From assembly GCA_946122785.1 (NCBI GenBank), contig CAMGYJ010000006.1, positions 73,099,676 through 73,163,675 on the forward strand: a DNA stretch of 64,000 nt, in the 5' to 3' direction. Position numbers and translations under genes: made by a program. The notes beneath the pieces are model-generated. The model was not told the DNA's origin. It ran no database searches and worked only from the letters and a program-made list of their open reading frames with translations. Shown here one piece after another: positions 9,956 through 20,155 of this stretch (positions are counted from its first letter, which is position 1; each line of letters starts with the position of its first letter). This stretch comes from Linum tenue (Eukaryota; Streptophyta; Magnoliopsida; Malpighiales; Linaceae).

Positions 9956-12858
9956 CTACTCGGCGCCTGAATTCGCATCCCCAGCACTAGGCGCCCTAGG
10001 AGAAGGAGAGGTGGGAGCTGATGGCTCGGGCGCCTCACTTGTCCCGCGAGGCGTCTCCATCCCGCCGATCACATACTCGGCCATCTCCGAGAGATCCCAA
10101 GTAAGGTCAGGATGGTCCTTCTGCAGCTTTCCCCGCAGGATTTCAATGCCGGTCAGGACGGCATTGGCGCACATGGACTTCCCAGTCTCCGACTCCATCA
10201 GGTTGTCCAAGGATTGCCGAAGTTCGGAAATTTCTTTCCGGGCCCTCTTCAAGGATTTCTCGCTCTCCTTGTGGGCGTCCTTCAGCCTCCTCTTCTCCTC
10301 CTTAAGGATGTCGATTTCACTGGCCTGGGCGCCAGCTTCCTGCGCCAGCACATCCTTCTCGGCCTGCAGGGTGGCCAGTTTATTGCGCTCCTCGTCCAGG
10401 GCGCCTTGCAGACGAGACAACTCCATGGTGGCCGTCATCTGGGCTTCCTCACATTTAGGGATGGCAATGGGTAGGGTCGGGTGCGGGTTTACCCTATACC
10501 AACTCCTAACCCGCCGGGTAGAGCTTTCTAAAATACCCGACCAAATAACCACCGGGTATGAAAATTATATAACCATACCCTACCCACCGGATAACCACGG
10601 GTATTCGGGTAACCATGGGTACGAATCCTAAACTATAAACTTATACATATATGCACATACATACTCTTGTCCATTAAAAATTCTCAATACTTTTAACTTT
10701 TATAGTTTCAACAATCCACACAAATAAAAATAGCAAACACATAATAATTGTTCTTGCTTCTACAATCCACACAAACATAATAATCGTCTACATCTTCATC
10801 ATCAATAATGGTAGCTAAACTCAATTTCTCAAGATAAAATAAATTTCTCAAGGGAAATTGATCATTTGGTTAGCGGGGAGGGTATAACGGGGCGGGTATT
10901 ACCGATTACCATACCCGTACCCTACCCTTTATTTTGAAACCGGGTATTACCCGTACCCGCCCCTTAACCCGTCAAAGCGGGTAATTACCCTCGTTGACCG
11001 GTTACGGTCGGGTAGGGTACCCATGGTTACGGGTTGGATTGACATCCCTACTCACATTCCTTCGCAAACTGCTCGCGGCGTGCAGTTGCGTTCTCCAGAT
11101 CCAACTTCAGCTGAGCAGCCGAAGAGGAAGCCTCGAGCGCCTCCCTTTTCGTCTCATTGAGGCGTCGGGCGCCTCTTTCAGCAAAAAGAAGGATCTGCAA
11201 CCATTGGAAAAGGGTCAGCAAGTTCTGCAAAATAACAAGTAGAAAGGATATGGAAATATAGGTGCGAAGAGGCATACTTTAGCGCCCACTTGGGCTAACT
11301 CAGCAAAATGGTGATCACTGGTCACCTCGGATGGTACTTGCCAGGACTTGGCGGCCGCAATTGCCAAGCCCATGGCACACCCTCGGTCAACGGCGACCAA
11401 GGGGGAACAGTTCATGTTGACCCGTCCCACCTCGGTACGTCGTGGCCGAAAGATGGGGGGGCGCCCATCGGGGCCAACATAGCGCCCCTCTTCATTCAGA
11501 TGGACGCGGGCGTTCTCCGCCGCCTCCGCCTCCACGACCACCTCATCGTAGGCGTCCTCCTCGCAGGCGTCCTCCTCGCCTACCTTCTTCTTGCCCTTGG
11601 CGGCCCTTTTACTGGCCGAGGTTAAGGGGGAGCCCGCCCTCTTCCCCTTGCGGAGCAAAGGCTCCTCTTCCTCTTCCGCCGCAGCCGCCACCATAGTCGC
11701 CAGCTTACTTTTCATAAGCTTAGCGATGCTCGAGTAATCCGCCCCTGCATATGACAAAAATGAGTTAGTACATAACGCAAAAACAAGAAAAAAGGGATAA
11801 GGACGCGGAACACCTAGACGCCTACACACCATCGTTGTAATAAGCCTGAATAATAGGCGGACGATTCTCGGCGGGGCGTAAGTCAACAGGCTCCCCCTCG
11901 CAAATTAAGGGGGCGCCTGCCTTCTCAGATGCTGTCAAAACCACCTCCTTATTAAAATCATCGACCTGGCCCAACGCCCATCTCCTAATGAAGGCGCCCC
12001 CACTCGCAAAGAAGGAATCCTGATACGCCTTCATGAAGAAAAAACCGTTGAACCAGCTTCGGTTCAACTTGGGGCATTTCTTCACGAAATGATAGGGGCG
12101 CTTCTTGCGTTTCTGGAGAGAAAGGCAATTGTCGAGGGGCACCATTTTGAAGAAGTATCTAAATAAATTGAAGGTAGGCTCCACATTGTGCTCCCGGCAC
12201 CTCAGTTTGAACAAGATGACGACCGTTATGACCGAGGGAGAGAGGCGCCCGAGAGGGCAGGCACAAGTTGTCAGGATCCCCTCCATGATTGAGTCAAGGG
12301 GAAACTGCAGCCCGAAGCGAAAATATTCCTGATAAATTCCGATCCATTTCGGGCCACAGACGCCCACCCGAGACAGAGGCGAGGGGGGCGCATACCACCA
12401 GTCTCGGGGAAGTTGGAGGCTGGTCACCAACTCGTGAACATGCTCCAAGGTGACTGTGGACGTGTGCTTCGGCCCGGCCACCTCGAAGGATAAATGAGAC
12501 GTCTCGGCAGGCAGATGATCGGGAGGAAAACACTTCTCCCATGAGGTAATCTTGTAAGACCCGTCGGCCGGCACAAACCCAGGCGCTGAGGAACTCGACG
12601 GCCCGGCAGACGAAGATGGTCCACCAGATATTGAAGCAGGCGCCCGCTCTAAACCAACAAATGACCCAGACGCAACGTGGACAAGGGGTAAGTGACGCCC
12701 CTACCCTAAGTGACTAAAGTAAAAACTCAGTGAAATCGACGAAAGGAGAAGGACAACTTACCACGTTGAACTGGGCGCCTTGCTTCACCGCCGTCGCCGG
12801 AGGCGCCTGCGCCCGAGGCGCCGGGTGCAGAAGTCTTGTCTTGTTGTGGAGACGACAT
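9956..12858 (-). pseudogene. Spliced antisense gene of Tat element (Transposase_28-like), disrupted
   Basis: Four exons join in consistent phase on the minus strand. They are 12858-12762 (ATG at 12858), 12648-11830, 11744-11278, and 11224 down to the stop at 9956. Intron borders are GTAAGT/TTTAG, GTGTGT/TGCAG and GTATGC/TGCAG; the third intron is only 53 nt. The N-terminus is rich in Gly, Ala and Ser. The second exon (PRDWWYAPP, YFRFGLQFPLDSI) resembles the plant 'putative gypsy type transposon' family (Pfam Transposase_28). The third is acidic and lysine-rich, and the fourth is a long coiled coil (LEEERNKLATLQAEKD-like heptads). Such antisense genes are known in Tat elements, but their function is unknown. 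A hAT MITE at 10456-11050 breaks exon 4, and its first bases, TAG, form an in-frame stop. Excluding the MITE and one target duplication leaves the frame in phase. Confidence 0.75.
10456..11050. mobile_element. hAT-type MITE, 595 bp, inside antisense exon
   Basis: The ends are TAGGGATGGCAAT and the complement of TAGGGATGTCAAT. A perfect 8-bp target duplication, ctcacatt, occupies 10448-10455 and 11051-11058. The subterminal regions are rich in GGGTA/TACCC, and no coding frame is present. The terminal motif matches the 4.4-kb hAT element at 51614 and the MITE at 59273. Confidence 0.93.
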
Positions 12859-13002
12859 TTTTTGGACGAGAGTGAAGTGTTGGCCGAGAAAAACAGAGAG
12901 GAAAGAGGACAGAGGTCAGAGCGGAAGATTCTAGAGAGAAGTCAGAGCAAGATTCTAGAGAGATGACAAATAGAAGAAAGTGACAGCATCACAAGGGGGG
13001 GG

Positions 13003-13010
13003 TATTTAAA
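13003..13010 (-). promoter_or_regulatory. TATA-like box for antisense gene
   Basis: On the minus strand TTTAAATA lies about 145 bp upstream of the antisense ATG (12858). It is followed by a CT-rich leader, the layout of a plant core promoter. It is inferred from sequence only. Confidence 0.5.
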
Positions 13011-13163
13011 GAGAAACGAAGGCTCACCCGTCGCATGACACGTGTCAGTCATGCCGAAGGAAACCCTTCCGCTCCCCCCACCTTTTGGGTCTTTTCGCGC
13101 GTCACCAAAACACAGGCGGACCTTTGAGCTTCCCCCACACTCTCCTTTTCGGGGAAATTTCTC

Positions 13164-13207
13164 AACTCCCAAATTTCGAATTTCGAATTTCGAAATTCGA
13201 ATTTTTC
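13164..13207. repeat. TTTCGAA short repeats
   Basis: Four to five overlapping AATTTCGAA/AATTCGAA units in tandem, each nearly palindromic. They lie in the non-coding stretch upstream of the antisense gene. Confidence 0.7.
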
Positions 13208-13575
13208 TTTTATCCAAATTTCCCCCACAAGCACAGTGTGGGTGAGGGGGGCACAAGGGATAAGGACACTCGTCAAGAATGACACCATGAAGCGCCCGAA
13301 AAGGAGGGCTAATCAAAAAGGCGCCCCGATTGGGTAAAAGGCGCCTTGGCAGGCAAGAGGGACAGAAGCACCTGGAAGAGTATTCGATAAGGGACACAGA
13401 CAAAGGCGGGACGCCTGATCGCGGAGGAAGAAAGGCAAACGCACCTCGTAGGACCAAGAAACAAGTGAGAGCACGATGCAGGCGCCGAAGTGACAGGCGC
13501 CCTGCAACTAAGCAGAAGGCTGGACTACGACTAGAGGTTCAGTCAGGCGCTCGTTGGCGAAGCCACGAGCACCTA

Positions 13576-13589
13576 ACTGGGGGGGCAAT
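13576..13589 (+). other. Polypurine tract region
   Basis: AACTGGGGGGGCAAT lies immediately before the 3' LTR. The G-run is the expected plus-strand primer of an LTR retrotransposon. Confidence 0.7.
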
Positions 13590-14152
13590 TGTTGGGGGTA
13601 TTACCCAGCGAGCTAGGGGACAAAGCCCAAAAGAGTAAAATACCAAGGGCCAGGTGGCGGCCAACCGGCTGGTGGACCACGGCCTGGGGCGCCTGTCAGG
13701 TGTCAGGAGTCTGACAGGTCGGTTAACTGTCACGCAGAGCACCAAAAGCCAGGTGGCGACCAACTGGATGGTGGACCACGGCCTGCGGGCGCCTGTCGTG
13801 TGTCAGGAGCCTGGCAGAGCTGTGGAATGCCAGTCAGGTGTCAGGAGCCTGACAGGGCGGTTAGCTGTCTGGGGGCGCAGAGCATTGAATGAGGGAGGTG
13901 ACGTGGCGGAGATCAACCTCGGGTTCGGTGAGTATAAATAGGGGCAGACGATAGCATTTACGCAGGTTGGCTTCTCTCACTAAACTATTTCTGAATACTT
14001 ATCTCTCTAGAAGGGGGCACTGACTTAAGCTTCGGAGTGCTAACGGGTCGACCAAGGCCCTTAGGCGCTTGTGGGTGCAGTTTCCAGGCGCCTGAGTGAC
14101 GGACAAGTGGGGAAGTGGAGGATAAGCATTTGGAAGTATCTTGGCTCGAACA
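13590..14152 (+). repeat. 3' LTR of Tat element
   Basis: 563 bp. Reading it against 3369-3931, I find no differences, and both contain the same 95-codon chance frame. It is followed by the target duplication atgtc and then the right arm of the host MULE. Confidence 0.93.
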
Positions 14153-14363
14153 ATGTCAATTTTTTTATTTTGTATTATTATTTAATTGTCACATCATACA
14201 TTTAACTGTCAATTATAAGAGTTGACTGCTACATTAGACAAAGTTAACAGAATTGGACATAGAGTGTGTTTTACTAAATCTAGTGAACACGAATGAAATT
14301 AAATAAATCTAGTGACTAAATATGAACGTTTTTAATGACAGTGACCAACCTTGCAATTAACCC

Positions 14364-14849
14364 CAAGAAAAAAAAAAAGAGTAAAATGCTCAATTGATAT
14401 TGAAGGTTTTGGCCTTCTTTTTCACATCCCACCTATTTGTTAGGAATTTCCACCAAAACTATGGCAAGAAGGGATATTGGAATCCAAAAAATTACATCAT
14501 GTTTTTTAGTCATATCAAATATTGGATTTTGACAACCATGAAGCCTGAAATCTAGTTCCCAAATTTATTACTCAGATTCAAGAAAGCAAACGGTCTCAAC
14601 ATGTGAAAATAATACTGCTGCTCTCTGTAGAGTGTAGAATAAGCTGTGTTGTTAAAACGGATCAAACTGCAGGTCAAACGCAAATAAACGAACCACGATC
14701 CGAATCCAATCCAGCTACCCTCAAATTAGACCAAATGCTCCCTGACCAGGTCACGACCAGTTCGGTCAGTTAGTCGCTCAAACCGGCTGACTCAAACTTC
14801 CGGTTTCTACCGTTTATTATGTCTGTTAGTATTTAATTAAAACAGTTAA
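14364..14849. other. Intergenic, no feature recognised
   Basis: AT-rich sequence with no long frame. Nothing could be assigned. Confidence 0.5.
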
Positions 14850-15433
14850 GGGTGCGTTTGGATAAGTGTATTTTAAATGTAAGGTATTTGAAATACTAGC
14901 ATTTGAAATAGATGTATTTGAAGTATTAGCATTTGAAATACATGTAATTCAAATTCATTGTTTGGATACTTATTTGTAATTTGTTTGTATTTTTGTATTT
15001 ATGATTTTCAATTTCAATTTTTAATTTTCTTGCCACTTACTACAAATTTTTGGTAAATTACAGTTTGGTACCCGAAATTATTTTTTCTTACAATTTAGTA
15101 CCTAAACTTTTAAAATTTTACAAAAAGGTCCTGAAATTTTGATGGTAAAATTACATTTTGGTATCTTTATATGTTTTGCCTCACACTATAGTACCTAAAC
15201 TTTTCATATTTTACAAATAGGTCCATTCTTTTGTTAGGAGGTATTTCAAATCACTAGTTGTTGAAATGTATTTGAAGTTGACAAAAAATACACTAGACAT
15301 GTATTTGGAAATCACCCCATGAATTTGACACAAATCCAAATACCAAATGTAATTAATATCCAAACACATGATTTGGTATTTGAAAATCCAAATCACAAAT
15401 ACCAAATCCAAATCCTTGTATCCAAACGCACCC
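14850..15433. mobile_element. Tourist-like MITE (PIF/Harbinger type), 584 bp
   Basis: The ends are GGGTGCGTTTGGATA and its complement TATCCAAACGCACCC. They are flanked by TAA on both sides (14847-14849 and 15434-15436), the target duplication of PIF/Harbinger elements. Subterminal sequence repeats GTATTTG/CAAATAC many times. A second repeat is nested at about 15055-15237. Confidence 0.88.
15055..15237 (+). repeat. Nested AT-rich repeat with 'GGTACCTAAACTT' motif
   Basis: Contains AATTACAGTTTGGTACC, several TTTAGTACCTAAACTTTT-type units, and a TACAAATAGGTCCA end. The same repeat is found inverted at about 59462-59625 inside a different MITE family. Confidence 0.7.
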
Positions 15434-16139
15434 TAAAATGCTTTTTGTAACTAAATTCACACAACTACAACAAAATATTTTAAGAAACAGAACATAGGTT
15501 TGTATTGCGTCAAGTTTTGATGATGATCAAGTATTTTGGATTTAGATTGCAAACGTGAGAATCATCAACAGGAAAGTGAAACAGCAAATACGAAGTGTTG
15601 AGAGAGAATAAGACGTCAACGATCATTATAGTATTTAACCGCCGTCAATTCCTTTCTAACCATATTCCACTGACTACGATAATCGGGGCTGTGTCAAATA
15701 AAATTCTAAGTCTACATGTTAGATATCCAAATATTCGTCAAAGTGACTATATAAAGATTAGAATAAGGTACCTCGATTGTATAACACAAGAATCTGTCTA
15801 AACGAACACGACTACATGACCAAAAAATGAATCCCCTCGAGATTAACCTCTGAAAGTCCTACCATGACGAATTGACGATAGCCTTCCCCTCTACAGCAAT
15901 TTGCAAGATCTAAAGTCCTACCACTAAAAGAACTATAATGCCACAAATGTAACTACTTAGTGGCAACAACTTCAATCTTACACCACAAACATAAGGAGAA
16001 AATAGACATACCTGGACTGACTTTCATTTAAGGATTGATGAACTTCTGCTGAGGATATACATTTGGTGAACTTCGGTGAAAACTTCGAACGCCTGAGAAA
16101 GTTCTGTTCAGTGACAGAGCTGCAGTAAGAAGATAACTT
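15434..16139. other. 3' flank of FIRRM/FLIP-like gene
   Basis: No frame of note. The part nearest 16139 probably holds the 3' UTR of the minus-strand gene. Confidence 0.45.
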
Positions 16140-19100
16140 TCAGCCACTGCCGGCCAAGCCTGATAGGTGTGAGACCACATCTTCAAGACGAGAAAAGTGA
16201 GTCAGGAACTTCTCTTGAAGTTCAGTGGACTCGACATTATGATTCTGTTGCCACTGAGAAAGACCATCACCAATGAACTTGAGACCATTCTGTATCAACT
16301 CAACTCCTCTGCTAATTCCGTCGGGGAGTTTTCTTCTCTTGCTGCATTGGCTGTCTACGTTGGATCCCAAGCCATCAGATTCTGTAACCTCTTCTTCTAT
16401 GCAGGTGTTGGAAATCTTCTGAACCATTTCTCTCAGCACGGTTCCTTCCTTCACAAGCAACTCATGCTGGTGCGAGCTGGCTGTAATGGTTGCTAAAACA
16501 GCGACTTCTTTCTCCAGGAACGCCTTCAGCTCGGACATAAATCTCTCCTCCGATGCTTCACTTGCTGATATAACATCGTATGAAAGGGTCGCGTTTTGTG
16601 GGACGAATCTCCAGAGTTGATTGCATGACGTACGAGCAGCAAAGTACCCGAATGATGCAATGGCGAGGTGGACGAGCGCCCAGTGTCGTTCCTTCAACAT
16701 CATGTGGTATAACTCCCACACTGCAGTGCTCTTGGCACAATCGTCACTTTCTGACATCTGCATGTCACCAAGCCCTCCCATGAAGAGTGCCAGATGTGGT
16801 TTGCACTGGTGCAGGTGAGAATCTGAAGCTGTCGGCCCAGAGATAAAAAGACCGTGGAGTTCCATAACAACTTTCTCCATCTCATCGGATTGATATAGGT
16901 GCTTCATCGCTGAGACGATTTCCAATGCTACATTCAAGAGCATAAAACAGCATTCCTTGGTTGATTTGCCTTTGGGGTGCTTCAAGTTCTGAATAATTTT
17001 GATTATAAACTTCAGGGTCTTCAAGTCAACGTCAGACATGCTAACCTGCCTACAAGAAAGAGAAGTTAAGTGGTCAATAGTGTTATTGAGCATAACACTG
17101 AATCAATCTGAACGCAAGTCCACTAGCACAAATGTCGTCAATCAAAAGGGTTCACAACGACAGATAATGAAATGTTACTTACTGCGACTGCAAAGAAGCA
17201 CATATAGCAATCACTGGTGTTCCAAACGCATTGGAACTGGTGACAGGCAGCAGGCTTTCATCAAAACTCTCTATGAAGCCAAAATAATCTGTAATAATTT
17301 TCTGCTTAGCCATAGTTCTTACATTCTCTGGCAGCAGATTTAGAGGAAAGCCTTCCAAGAGCAATGCTGAATATATGACCATCAATGAGTGTGATCCAGT
17401 ATCATCAGCAATAAAACTGTAAACATGGTCTGCTGTTGAAGCTGTACCATTAGTAAGAAGCAAACAGATCGCTCTTGCCATCTTCCTCAGCAGAGACGTA
17501 GGAAAACCAAGTGATGCAGGATCTGCTATCAGCTTCATTACAATGCAAAGTTTACAAATAAGAGCTTTTGCAACTTCTTCTTCAGCGTGGCGAACCAGAA
17601 AGCACCAAAGTTCCATTATGATTTCCCGGCAAAGAAAATGAGGATGACAAATATTCTCCACCAAGAAATCCTCAAATTCCTCCCAAGCAACACTTGAATA
17701 TGAAACGATCATAAAAGTTTTGATTGAATCTAAAAGAACTGAAAACATGGACTGCCAATTCAATTCCAGCTTTTGCCCAGTGCCATTTACCACCGGAATT
17801 TGCAAGGTCAGAACATAAGAGTATATGTCCTTGTTGACCATAACATCCAAGAACCAGTCTAGTTTTCTAGTGATTTTGATCTTCACATCTTCTTCGAAAC
17901 CAACAGAGTGGCTAAGCAAAGAATGGAACAATGCAACACGACCAAGTAGCAACAGTGATGACCTGGGAACAGCTTCACAACTGACAGCAAAGATTTCAAT
18001 CATCAAACCAATGTTGTAGTAAGTAGTCGGATCTCTTTCCTCGGAGACGGCACCACATTCATCATTGAATAACCAGTTCAGTAGTTCTAACTTGAGTTCC
18101 GGGTTCACTTCAGCTGAACTCAGTATAGAACTAAGAAGATCCAAGTATGTCTTATCTAAAAGTTCAGAGCAGACTTCACTAGCATTCTTCAAATTTTTCT
18201 CATAACACAGTGAAATTCTAAAGGTTGAGATAAGTAGAATGCAGAACATTAATTCTCTATAAACAAGACATGCTTGGCACGGATACAGAGATGATATTTT
18301 AGCTGCATTGAGAAGGTAAAACTTGACAGGAAGAAAAGTCCTTCTAGATTCAGCAACAGAAACAGTTTCTTGTGTGGAAGACCAGGCCTCAGTTGCACAT
18401 TTAAGATGCCCATTCACCAGTGATGTTAAAGTCCTAATGATATCTTGCACATTTACTCTCTGTGTTATTACTTCCTTGCCCAACTGAAGCAGAGTAACCA
18501 CACCTTTCCAAGACACATTGAGAATGGTGACCAGGCTTCCACCATCACTTGCAGCTAGGCTCCCCAACTCACACAATTTCTCAACCATATGTTTTGTGAT
18601 AGTTAAAACATGATCCTTAACACTGACCACTTCTGAAGCTATGACACTAGAATCTTTGAGCCTTGCATCAGATAGATTCTCATTGATAATTTGGAAATAC
18701 CTCTTGCACAAATTTATCAAAGCATCAATTGATGTTTGTGCAACCTTTAGTACTTCCGAGCCCAATGAATTAATCCTCTGCTTAGCAAAAGGAAAAAGTA
18801 GATCAGCAATAGCTACTGACAGAGTTCTGGACGAGAAATAATTAAAGTGACCTATTAGTTTGGGGTTACTCTGGCTTCTCATTTGCCAAACCACATTATG
18901 TGCACCCAGCTGACATCCTTCAAGGATAGGTTAAGTAAGTAAAACTTTAAGGAATGACTGGATAGTTAACCAAAAGAAGAACAGATAGCATATCTCCAAT
19001 TCATCTACGAGAAACTTCATTAGAGAGTTATTAGGTAACAGTCCGAGTTTATAGTCATTATAGCTTGACCCCAAAAGTACTGACATTGTCAGTGTGATGG

Positions 19101-20114
19101 GTTAATCATAATGAACCGAAACTGTTAAAGCATGCAATTTAACCTAAGTTTGCATAATGAACAGTAGACAAGGACAGTGTTCAAGAAGACGCGATTAATC
19201 TCTCGCCTAGGCGATTAATAGCTGGGCAGGAGGAAATCGCCTCGTCTAGCCCTGGGCGATTGATCTAGGCACCTAGGCACTCGGAGGCGCGTTTTCACCC
19301 TGGTGGGTGACGCCCAGAACAACTAATAAAGGGGAAAGTGTAGCCTTTTTGTGAAAATCTCAAACCCTATTCTATTTCCCATTTCCATTCGACCAGCCGC
19401 TCCCTCTCATCGACCAGCAGTGAGATCTCTCCTCATGGTTGGGGACTTAGGATGTTTGGGATTGTGGAAAAGGGTTGTATGTGTATATGAATGGATGAAT
19501 AATGATATGGGGACTTGGGTTTTTGTGGAATATGGCTTATCTAACATATTTTTTTCCAACGTTTAATCTCGCCTAGGCAACGACTAATCGGCCTGGGCGC
19601 TGGGCGGTGCCTCCTCGCCTAGATAGCGCCTAGCGTCTTCTTGAACATTGGACAAGGATAGATGTTGAAGCGGGGCAGTCACTTTTTTTTCAGTCTATGA
19701 TTACAGGGGCTAAAATTGAAACACGTGCTACAAGCCTACAACTACTGTTCTAAATGAAACTGTGTACAGTCAGCTTCCCACCGACCATAACCAAGCATAC
19801 GAAATACGGACCAAAGAACAAGACATTTTCATGAGATGCTTTGTGATGTAATAATCATAGTATTCAGAAACACCAACGAACTCACAAGCATTGCGATATA
19901 TTCAATGACAGAAATCTTCATAGAGAAGTCTGGGTTACCTTAATCTCTGGGACCACGTCTTTTATCAGATTTAGCAGTTCCAGAATGAATTTCTCAACAA
20001 TGTCTACTGATTCCTTGCTGCTCAGAAGTGGATATTTTGTCAAAGACAATATGTTAGCAGTTGATAGGCGGAGCAACTCCAGAAGAAGCTGCAAAAGAAA
20101 TTTCAAAAGTTTGT

Positions 20115-20155
<41 letters not shown>

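Larger units (their letters stand above)
3369..14152 (+). mobile_element. Ty3/gypsy LTR retrotransposon, Tat lineage, 10,784 bp
   Basis: Two 563-bp LTRs (3369-3931 and 13590-14152), identical as far as I can read, flank a coding interior. A perfect 5-bp target duplication, atgtc, lies at 3364-3368 and 14153-14157. The order gag, protease, reverse transcriptase, RNase H, a second archaeal-type RNase H, integrase without a chromodomain, and then a long 3' region with an antisense gene, is diagnostic of the plant Tat lineage (Retand/Ogre relatives). LTR identity implies a very recent insertion. The copy is probably not autonomous, because a TAG separates RNase H from integrase and a MITE interrupts the antisense gene. 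It sits inside a MULE. Confidence 0.95.
2308..14363. mobile_element. Long-TIR MULE-like element (copy 2), split by LTR retrotransposon
   Basis: The left arm begins at 2308 (GGTTAATTGCAAGGTTGGTC) and the right arm ends at 14363 with the complementary sequence. Both arms match the arms of the copy at 324-1463. The flanks read caag plus an A-run on both sides, so a 9-bp duplication blurred by poly-A slippage is plausible. Without the retrotransposon at 3369-14152 the element would be about 1.27 kb, similar to copy 1. Its interior at about 2590-3300 is GC-rich and gene-like in composition, but has no transposase domain I recognise. Confidence 0.7.

Noticed and set aside
19351..19566. 71-codon frame in the FLIP-like intron
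   Set aside because: Lies wholly inside a non-autonomous hAT MITE with exact ends.
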